Assembly: GCA_958349075.1 (NCBI GenBank)
Contig: CATWBR010000143.1
Span: forward strand, 1-9,988
Direction of reading: 5' to 3'
DNA from: an uncultured Clostridium sp.
GTDB lineage: Bacteria > Bacillota > Clostridia > Lachnospirales > Lachnospiraceae
Length of the DNA: 9,988 nt
The notes beneath the pieces are model-generated. The model saw only the letters and a list, made by a program, of their open reading frames with translations. It ran no database searches and had not been told where the DNA came from. Every line of letters starts with the position of its first letter. The first letter of the stretch is position 1. Made by a program: the position numbers and the translations under genes. Shown here one piece after another: positions 4,390 through 9,988 of the stretch.

Positions 4390-6261
4390 ATGAATCAGTC
4401 ACAGGATTTAAAAAGACTTCTGGAATCCGTTGATCACAAAAGCTATCCCGCCTATAAATCTGCCCAGGGTTCCTATGATTTTAAAGACTATATTTTATCT
4501 ATCGACCATGTGCAGGGAGATCCGTTTGCCTCCCCTTCTAAGGTCAGTGTGTTTGTTCCCCGTAAAATCAACGCATTTCCCTCCGAATACAGCGACAGGC
4601 CATGGAAGAAAACCGCCCTGGAGGATTATTTGCTGCGCTGTTTCAGCCAGGAAATCTCCCGCTTCAACTTCAAGGCTAAAGGCTCCGGCAAAAGCGGCCT
4701 TATTTCCACCAGCAGGCCGGGACAGGAGGTCTTAGAACGGACGGCATGCGAGTATACGGACAGCGGAATCACAGCGCGTTTCGAGGTGGGCTTTCCGGCC
4801 TTTGGCAGGACCATCAACTCGGGCGAACTGATTAAAATCCTGTTCGACTTCCTCCCCGGGTGCGTCAGGAATGTTTTTATTTATAAGAACCGGGATCCGA
4901 AACAGGTGCGCAGCGTGATCGAACTCGCAGAGGATCAGGAATTTATACGGAACGAACTGAAGCGGCTTAATCTTGTCTCTTTTGCTGCCGACGGCTCTGT
5001 CCTGCCCCGGGAAACGGGAATTTCGGATCGTCCTATGAAGGGCAGCGTCCCGTTTATGTCTCCCGCTTCATTAAGTATCACCCTTAATCTGCCGCACCAT
5101 GGCCCGCTCTGCGGCATGGCAATCCGCAGAGGGATTACCCTGATAGTCGGAGGTGGCTATCACGGCAAATCCACCCTTCTGAAGGCTCTGGAAAGCGGCG
5201 TATACAATCACATCGCCGGAGACGGGCGCGAATATGTTATAACCGACCATACAGCGGTTAAACTGCGCGCTGAGGACGGGAGGAGCATCAATAACGTGGA
5301 TATCTCCCTGTTCATCAATGATCTGCCGAACGGCAGGGATACCACCCGATTTTCCTCAGAAGACGCCAGCGGCAGCACTTCGCAGGCGGCTGCTGTCATT
5401 GAGGGGATCGAGGCGGGTACAGCGGCATTTCTGATCGATGAGGATACATCCGCCACAAACTTCATGCTCCGGGACGAACTGATGGAGAAAATTGTGAGCC
5501 GTGATAAGGAACCCATCACTCCTTTTATTGAGAGAGCCCGTGAACTCTACGATAAAGCCGGAATTTCCACCATTCTGGTGGCCGGAAGCTCCGGCGCCTA
5601 CTTCTATATCGCCGACACGGTGATCCAGATGGATTCTTACCGCCCCTGCGATATCACAGAACAGGTTAAAAGGGCCTGCTCTGAATACCGCGCCGCCTCA
5701 GCGCCTGCCACGACGGCTCCCGGATTTAATCTGCCGGCTGCCGGCAGAAAACTGGTCTGCCGGAACGACGACGGCGACGGAAGATATGGCAGAGATGACC
5801 GCAGCGAGGACCGGAGAGGCGGCAGGGATGACCGCAGTGAAGACCGGAGAGGCGGCAGAGATGACCGCAGCGGAGACCGGAGAGGCGGCAGGGACGACCG
5901 CGGCGAAAACAGAAGAGGCGGCAGGGATAACCGCGGCGACAGCCGGAAAGGCGACGACAGAATCAAGGTCAAGGTTTTCGGCAGGGATTCCTTTCAGGTT
6001 GCAAAGGAGCCGGTTGATCTCCGGTTTGTTGAGCAGTTGGCCGACGGCGAACAGACCGCTGCCCTGGCACAGATGGTCCGGTTCTGCCTGGAACGCGGCC
6101 TGCTGTCTCGTTATACCCTGCTGGAAACCGTGTCCCTCCTGATGAAGGAATACGAGAAAAAAGGCCTGGCCGCATTCAGCAGTTCCTCCTATACTGCAAT
6201 GGGATTATGCATGCCCCGCGTACAGGAAATCTACGCATGTCTTAACCGTTTCCGGGGATAG
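4390..6261 (+). CDS. Predicted ABC-class P-loop ATPase with Arg/Asp/Gly repeat insert
   Basis: This 623-residue cytoplasmic protein fits the predicted ATPase of the ABC class family (COG3044, Pfam ABC_ATPase), which has no transmembrane domain. Residues 1-240 form the family's N-terminal region (LKRLLESVDHKSYPAYK start). The Walker A is GGGYHGKST (254-262, Lys260), an SGSTSQAA signature-like stretch lies at 327-334, and the Walker B is FLIDED (347-352) followed by TSATNFM. No transport partner is present. A trypanosome homologue, MRB1590, is tied to mitochondrial RNA editing and RNA binding, so nucleic-acid binding is possible here, but the bacterial role is unknown. Residues 467-521 are five 11-residue RDDR/RGG repeats inserted before a C-terminal helical domain (about 528-623); the protein is longer than typical members (about 560-570) by about this amount. 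The start has AAAAGGA with 7 nt spacing. It appears monocistronic, ending at a terminator. Confidence 0.85.
   Translation: MNQSQDLKRLLESVDHKSYPAYKSAQGSYDFKDYILSIDHVQGDPFASPSKVSVFVPRKINAFPSEYSDRPWKKTALEDYLLRCFSQEISRFNFKAKGSGKSGLISTSRPGQEVLERTACEYTDSGITARFEVGFPAFGRTINSGELIKILFDFLPGCVRNVFIYKNRDPKQVRSVIELAEDQEFIRNELKRLNLVSFAADGSVLPRETGISDRPMKGSVPFMSPASLSITLNLPHHGPLCGMAIRRGITLIVGGGYHGKSTLLKALESGVYNHIAGDGREYVITDHTAVKLRAEDGRSINNVDISLFINDLPNGRDTTRFSSEDASGSTSQAAAVIEGIEAGTAAFLIDEDTSATNFMLRDELMEKIVSRDKEPITPFIERARELYDKAGISTILVAGSSGAYFYIADTVIQMDSYRPCDITEQVKRACSEYRAASAPATTAPGFNLPAAGRKLVCRNDDGDGRYGRDDRSEDRRGGRDDRSEDRRGGRDDRSGDRRGGRDDRGENRRGGRDNRGDSRKGDDRIKVKVFGRDSFQVAKEPVDLRFVEQLADGEQTAALAQMVRFCLERGLLSRYTLLETVSLLMKEYEKKGLAAFSSSSYTAMGLCMPRVQEIYACLNRFRG
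5788..5952 (+). repeat. Five tandem 33-bp repeats encoding Arg/Asp/Gly-rich units
   Basis: Units start at 5788, 5821, 5854, 5887 and 5920 and encode GRDDRSEDRRG (twice), GRDDRSGDRRG, GRDDRGENRRG and GRDNRGDSRKG. Units 1 and 2 differ at three bases, all synonymous, so the peptide and not only the DNA seems maintained. The segment is highly charged, near charge-balanced and surely disordered. It resembles the RGG/RD-type tails of RNA-binding proteins (analogy only). Confidence 0.9.
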
Positions 6262-6276
6262 ATACTGCTGTTGCAG

Positions 6277-6316
6277 AAAAAGCCTCCACCGGCCAACGCC
6301 AATGGAGGCTTTTTTT
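6277..6316. terminator. Bidirectional terminator between ATPase and amidohydrolase genes
   Basis: AAAAAGCCTCCA (6277-6288) pairs with TGGAGGCTTTTTT (6303-6315) around a 14-nt loop that can itself form GGC/GCC. Both strands have a T-run after the stem. The TAA stop of the amidohydrolase (6315-6317 on the minus strand) lies inside the A/T tract, so translation ends right at the terminator. Confidence 0.9.
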
Positions 6317-7910
6317 AATCGGCAATAAATGCGTCTTTACCATCAATAACCGTACGTTCCACATGAATATTTCTTATATTCTCCTCAGAAACCGCGTAAG
6401 GATTTTCGGACAGGACTACCATATCGGCCAATTTTCCAATTTCGAGCGAACCTTTTATCTGCTCTTCAAAACTGGCATAGGCCCCGTTGTATGTATGCAT
6501 TCTCAACGCTTCTTTTACATTGATTCTCTGGCATTGGGAAACTTTCCGGCCGCTCGCCGTCACACGGCTGACCGCTTCAAAAATGCCGAAGAGGGGATCG
6601 GAACTGGTCACAGGACAGTCGGAGCTACCGGCAGCGACAACGCCGTTATCGAACCATGTGCGGCAGGGAAACATCGAATCGATCCGCTTTCCGTAGTTTA
6701 TCACATACCCATCACCAAATTCATAGAAAAAAGCCGGCTGGGGGACAACAACGATGCCCAGTTTTTTAATACGCTCTACCAGATTCTCGTTGACAAAGCC
6801 GCAGTGCTCAATCCGGTGCCGGTGATCCGTCCTGGGGGTATCCTCCAAAGCCTTCTCGATTGCCGTAACCATCACATCTACCGCACGATCGCCCACGGCG
6901 TGGACAGTACACTGATAACCGGCCCGGTTGGCCTTAATCATCATGCTTTCCACCTGCTCCGGGGTATAGCAGAGGATGCCGGTGTCGCCCGGACGTGAAT
7001 CATAAGCTTCAAGCATGGCCGCGGTGGGGGCGCTCGTGGAACCGTCAATCATCAGCTTGACAGGACCGATACGAAAATGTTCGTCGCCAAATCCGGTTAC
7101 AATACCGCATTTGATGTAATCGTCGATAAATTGTTCACAGTCGATAAAGGTAAACAAAACAGCATAAACGCGGTTTTTGATCCTGCCGCTCTGCACCCCT
7201 TTTCTCATGGCCCGCATCTGTGGATACCCATAACAGCCGGCTACATGGATCGATGTGATCCCCTGGCGGATCAGGCTTTCTGAGGCGCTTGCCATAGCGT
7301 CTTCAAGCATCTCCTCTCCGGGCATGGCCACCTTTAAAAGATTGTTATGTGCGGCCTCCTTCAGGGTTCCGGTTATGTGTCCGTCTATCTTTTCAATCAG
7401 CCCCCCTTCAGGAGACGGCGTCCCGTCGGAAATGCCGCCCAGCCGGAGAGCCATTGTATTGTTGACCGAAACATGGTAACAGGCTCTTGTAATCATGACG
7501 GGATGTTCTGTAGTTGCCTGATCCAATTCTTCAAGGGTGGGCATCCGTTTTTCAGCCAGTTTCATTTCGTTAAGGCCCCAGCCGCGGACCCACTCGTGTT
7601 TCGGGGTATTCCGGGCCTGCTCGCGAATTAGCTCTACCACATCCGCGATACATGTGGCCCGGCGGCAGTCGGCGGATACCTGACCCATTCCGATCTGCCC
7701 CAGATGAATATGGGAGTCAATAAATCCGGGAACCAAAGTTTTGCCTTTTAAATCAATGATTTCAACCCCGTCACCGGAATAGGCCATGGCGCCTTCCCGT
7801 GTACCGACATATTCAATGAACTTTCCCTGCGTCACCAGCGCTTCAGCCACACTGTCATTCTTGTCTACGGTCAGAATATGTCCGTTCAGATAAATTCTTG
7901 TATGATCCAT
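6315..7910 (-). CDS. YtcJ-like metal-dependent amidohydrolase
   Basis: This 531-residue cytoplasmic enzyme belongs to the amidohydrolase superfamily, Amidohydro_3/YtcJ branch, which hydrolyses C-N bonds such as N-acyl or N-formyl amides; the known member NfdA is an N-substituted formamide deformylase. Metal-site candidates are HIH at 67-69 in VPGFIDSHIHLG, Lys285 in GPVKLMIDGS, His337 in CTVHAVGDRA, His369 in RIEHCGF and Asp431 in AAGSSDCPV. The N- and C-terminal strands form the usual small beta domain, ending GKLADMVVL and a final DG segment. The start ATG at 7908-7910 has AAGGAG 12 nt upstream, longer than ideal, but no closer start exists and the protein begins where family members begin. 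It is the last gene of a leftward operon, 74 bp after the symporter, which suggests it acts on what that transporter imports. The natural substrate is not predictable. Confidence 0.92.
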   Translation of the reverse strand: MDHTRIYLNGHILTVDKNDSVAEALVTQGKFIEYVGTREGAMAYSGDGVEIIDLKGKTLVPGFIDSHIHLGQIGMGQVSADCRRATCIADVVELIREQARNTPKHEWVRGWGLNEMKLAEKRMPTLEELDQATTEHPVMITRACYHVSVNNTMALRLGGISDGTPSPEGGLIEKIDGHITGTLKEAAHNNLLKVAMPGEEMLEDAMASASESLIRQGITSIHVAGCYGYPQMRAMRKGVQSGRIKNRVYAVLFTFIDCEQFIDDYIKCGIVTGFGDEHFRIGPVKLMIDGSTSAPTAAMLEAYDSRPGDTGILCYTPEQVESMMIKANRAGYQCTVHAVGDRAVDVMVTAIEKALEDTPRTDHRHRIEHCGFVNENLVERIKKLGIVVVPQPAFFYEFGDGYVINYGKRIDSMFPCRTWFDNGVVAAGSSDCPVTSSDPLFGIFEAVSRVTASGRKVSQCQRINVKEALRMHTYNGAYASFEEQIKGSLEIGKLADMVVLSENPYAVSEENIRNIHVERTVIDGKDAFIAD

Positions 7911-7930
7911 TATATTGTTACGCTCCTTAT

Positions 7931-7981
7931 ATACCGGTATTACTTCTTACAGCAGTGACTTCCCGGACAACAACCGGTATT
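7931..7981 (-). promoter_or_regulatory. Intercistronic ACCGGT repeats able to form a stem-loop
   Basis: In the 74-bp gap between symporter and amidohydrolase, ACCGGTATT occurs twice as a direct repeat (7933-7941 and 7973-7981), 40 bp apart. The first lies in a perfect 10-bp palindrome, ATACCGGTAT (7931-7940). Because the core is self-complementary, the transcript can pair ATACCGGT (7973-7980) with ACCGGTAT (7931-7938) in an 8-bp stem with a 34-nt loop, ending 2 nt before the amidohydrolase Shine-Dalgarno. This could be a pair of operator sites or a stem tuning translation or mRNA processing. Confidence 0.45.
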
Positions 7982-7984
7982 GTA

Positions 7985-9493
7985 TTATAAATTAATTACT
8001 GCATCAATTTTCTTTGCGCGGACAGAATCTTTGTCCTTGTCGGGAACAAGCAGTGAGACGATTACCGTAGCCGCCAAGGTCAATGAAATGACATTGATGT
8101 ACCACGGAAGAGCGCCCGGCCACTTGATAACGGACAGAGACAGTACATTTAAGACCGCCGATACAATCAGTCCGGCCTCAACGCCGCGGCGGCTGATTCC
8201 CCTCCACAAAAATCCAAGAATGAAAGGCGGGAAGGTGGCGGACATCAGAGTTCCCCAACCGAAAGTTCCCAGGATAGCAACACTCTCGCTGGCGTAAAGA
8301 GAATAGAATATTGCGCCGAATCCCATTGCAAGCATGGTGATACGCGATACCTTCAACTGCATTGCAGGTTTGAAATGAACGCCGAGAGCCGAAGGAAGGT
8401 CTTTCGAAAGGCAAATTGCGGATGTCGAAAGATAGAGCGAGGCCGAGGACATTGAGGCGGCTAAAACCGCAGTATAGGCAGCAATCTGAACTCCCAGCCC
8501 GCAGTAGTCGGCAAAAATAAAAATCGCGTCATCTGCTTTGGCCAGCGGTTCTATTTTCCCGGAGGCAACCAGGTAAAGGACACCGTAACCAATAAATACC
8601 GAACCGGCAGCGACAATAATGTGGCTCAGACAATTGATGATTGCTGTTTTGGGCACATCTTTTGGATCTTTCAGCGCGTACATTCTGCTGATACATTGCG
8701 GCTGGCCGATTGTACCGACAATCGGAATGAAGATCCATGCAAAACAGGTGGCCTTGGCGCTGGTTCCCCAGGCATTCAACAGATCGGGGGAAAATGTTTT
8801 CGTAATACTTCCGTCCGCAGAGGTTACCGTTCCGGCTGAGGCTACGGCTTCCATGACGCCTCCCATACCGCCTGTAGTGACTAACACCGCAATTAACAGT
8901 ACGACTACGGCAACGCACATGACAACACCCTGGTAGGCCTGGGTGAGCATGCCGCCAATCTCTCCTGAGAAAGACATATAAAGGGCAACTACCGAGAAAA
9001 TGACCAGGCCGGAAACAATCTGGCTCCATCCCATCAGATGGCTGAGCATCGCGGCGCCTGCCGTGATTTGTGAAGAGAGATACGCCAGACAGCCCAACAT
9101 CAGTACAAATGACATAAATCCTTTAATCACGCGGCTGTTGCCAAATCTCAAATCGGTTAAATCACCGAGGGAAGAAACGGGTCCAAGCTCCGCCATACCG
9201 CGCACTTTTTTAGCCAGAAGCAGCATTGCGAACGCACCGGCGCAGGATGTCAGCATCCAGAGAGCCATGGAGGTTCCGTTCGCGTAGACAAGGCCGTTTA
9301 CACCCACCAGGGCAAACGCACTGACCGTGCCCGCCATGACGGACATGCCTGTTGAAAAAGGCCCGAACTGCATAGTGGCCCCAAAATAGTCCTGGTTACT
9401 TTTAAGCTTTTTCATGCCAAGCCATCCGATAACAAATGATGAAAGAATAATCGCAATAGCAACTCCAAGAATAATAATCGTATTAATGTCCAT
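7985..9493 (-). CDS. Sodium:solute symporter family transporter
   Basis: This 502-residue inner-membrane protein belongs to the SSS family (LeuT fold, usually 13 helices), which takes up organic solutes with Na+. After a first helix (6-24) come the family-typical QDYFGATMQFGPFSTGMSVMA (34-54), the loop GTIGQPQCISRMYALKD (260-276), and the helix AAYTAVLAASMSSASLYLSTSA (338-359), whose Ser-rich part corresponds to the Na2 sodium-site region. The overall layout resembles the PanF-type branch. The ATG at 9491-9493 is chosen because AAAGGAGG lies 9 nt upstream; the longer frame to 9523 adds a charged stretch inside the previous gene. It overlaps the upstream small membrane protein gene by 11 bp, so translation is probably coupled. 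Together with the downstream amidohydrolase it suggests uptake followed by hydrolysis. The substrate is not identifiable. Confidence 0.92.
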   Translation of the reverse strand: MDINTIIILGVAIAIILSSFVIGWLGMKKLKSNQDYFGATMQFGPFSTGMSVMAGTVSAFALVGVNGLVYANGTSMALWMLTSCAGAFAMLLLAKKVRGMAELGPVSSLGDLTDLRFGNSRVIKGFMSFVLMLGCLAYLSSQITAGAAMLSHLMGWSQIVSGLVIFSVVALYMSFSGEIGGMLTQAYQGVVMCVAVVVLLIAVLVTTGGMGGVMEAVASAGTVTSADGSITKTFSPDLLNAWGTSAKATCFAWIFIPIVGTIGQPQCISRMYALKDPKDVPKTAIINCLSHIIVAAGSVFIGYGVLYLVASGKIEPLAKADDAIFIFADYCGLGVQIAAYTAVLAASMSSASLYLSTSAICLSKDLPSALGVHFKPAMQLKVSRITMLAMGFGAIFYSLYASESVAILGTFGWGTLMSATFPPFILGFLWRGISRRGVEAGLIVSAVLNVLSLSVIKWPGALPWYINVISLTLAATVIVSLLVPDKDKDSVRAKKIDAVINL

Positions 9494-9953
9494 TCCGTCC
9501 TGCCTCCTTTTGCTCCTGTACATCCAGCTCCTTTATCAGGCTTACGAATTCATCCCAGTCCCCGGAAGACATCCAGTCGCTTTTGTTCACACGCCAGCCG
9601 AGAAGAAGCGTCAGAAGGCCTCCGAACCAAAAACCGCCGATAATACAGGCAAGGGATGGGTGCAGGCCCAGAATCAGGGGCGGAACCACGCCGGCATAGA
9701 TATCTGCAAAATATGCGGCACAGACAAACGCTGCAATCCATACGACCGCCCAGGCTAAAATCGGATAAATAAAAAACCTTTGTTTCAATACTCCTTTGTT
9801 TGCGGACCCGAGCATCAGATAGCATCCCATAATAAAAACACTGAGAATGAGGCAGATTAAATAGTTTTCATTTTTCCAGCCCAGCACTGTTATTGCGCAC
9901 CATAAAACGGTGGATAGAATAACAAGGTATTTTTTTAAGTAGGTAATTTGCAA
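9483..9953 (-). CDS. Small four-helix membrane protein, likely symporter partner
   Basis: I do not recognise a firm family. The 156-residue protein has four probable membrane helices (about 8-26, 30-48, 62-86 and 98-120), then a soluble C-terminal tail with WMSSGDWDEFVSLIKELD and many charged residues. Its place directly before an SSS transporter recalls YhdT, the small membrane protein encoded before panF in enterobacteria, but it is about twice as long, and I see only positional likeness. The start is TTG at 9951-9953: AAGGAGG lies 7 nt upstream, and the first in-frame ATG comes only after much of helices 1-2. The stop codon lies inside the symporter gene (11-bp overlap), so the two are probably translated together and may act together. 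It may help assembly or gating of the symporter (inference). Confidence 0.8.
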   Translation of the reverse strand: MQITYLKKYLVILSTVLWCAITVLGWKNENYLICLILSVFIMGCYLMLGSANKGVLKQRFFIYPILAWAVVWIAAFVCAAYFADIYAGVVPPLILGLHPSLACIIGGFWFGGLLTLLLGWRVNKSDWMSSGDWDEFVSLIKELDVQEQKEAGRNGH

Positions 9954-9960
9954 TTTTTTT

Positions 9961-9967
9961 CCTCCTT
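9961..9967 (-). promoter_or_regulatory. Strong ribosome binding site fixing a TTG start
   Basis: AAGGAGG on the minus strand is separated by seven A residues from the TTG at 9951-9953. This perfect site, with no ATG or GTG at a suitable distance, decides the start of the small membrane protein gene. The operon promoter must lie further right; only 21 bp remain beyond this site. Confidence 0.8.
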
Positions 9968-9988
9968 ATGTGTGTTATCGTGTTTCAC

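Noticed and set aside
5637..6142. Repeat-rich frames in other phases across the ATPase repeat region on both strands
   Set aside because: They are by-products of the 33-bp repeats, whose length is a multiple of three. They have no ribosome sites, and synonymous differences between units fit only the ATPase frame.
7984..7989. Perfect TATAAT on the minus strand as an internal promoter for the amidohydrolase
   Set aside because: No -35-like sequence lies 16-18 bp upstream and there is no extended -10. The hexamer falls in the AT-rich end of the symporter gene.
9494..9523. 10-residue N-terminal extension of the symporter
   Set aside because: It is a charged stretch inside the preceding gene. 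AAAGGAGG points to the ATG at 9493.

Overview
The window looks like a chromosomal segment of a spore-forming, Gram-positive Clostridia member, most likely Lachnospiraceae (inference). The reasons are strong AGGAGG-type ribosome sites, a spore-maturation gene with a sigma-E-like promoter, a moderate GC content, and the set of families present (Rpn/YhgA-like nuclease, MATE pump, YtcJ-like amidohydrolase, COG3044-type ATPase). No phage, insertion sequence, CRISPR array, tRNA or rRNA was seen.

Layout from left to right. Positions 1-311 are mostly non-coding, with a weak partial reading frame on the minus strand running off the left edge and four 16-bp tandem repeats just upstream of a small Spx/ArsC-like thioredoxin-fold gene (312-668, +). 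This gene ends at a hairpin terminator and converges on spmA (761-1369, -), which is read from a good sigma-E-like promoter but has no spmB beside it. Divergent from spmA is an Rpn-family PD-(D/E)XK nuclease (1584-2621, +). It has an unusual N-terminal array of degenerate 7-residue repeats and a possible internal start for a 79-residue C-terminal product. A bidirectional terminator separates it from a convergent MATE exporter (2738-4090, -).

After a 299-bp intergenic region comes a large P-loop ATPase of the predicted ABC-class family (4390-6261, +), with five 11-residue Arg/Asp/Gly-rich repeats inserted near the C-terminus. A second bidirectional terminator follows. The right third is a leftward three-gene operon: a small four-helix membrane protein (9483-9953, TTG start), a sodium:solute symporter (7985-9493, overlapping the first gene by 11 bp), and a YtcJ-like metal-dependent amidohydrolase (6315-7910). 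The simplest reading is uptake of an organic solute followed by intracellular hydrolysis; the substrate cannot be told from the sequence.

The most interesting points are the possible intragenic small protein in the Rpn gene, which would match the RpnL/RpnS toxin-inhibitor arrangement described in enterobacteria, and two protein repeat arrays, one in Rpn and one in the ATPase. In the ATPase array the first two units differ only at synonymous sites.
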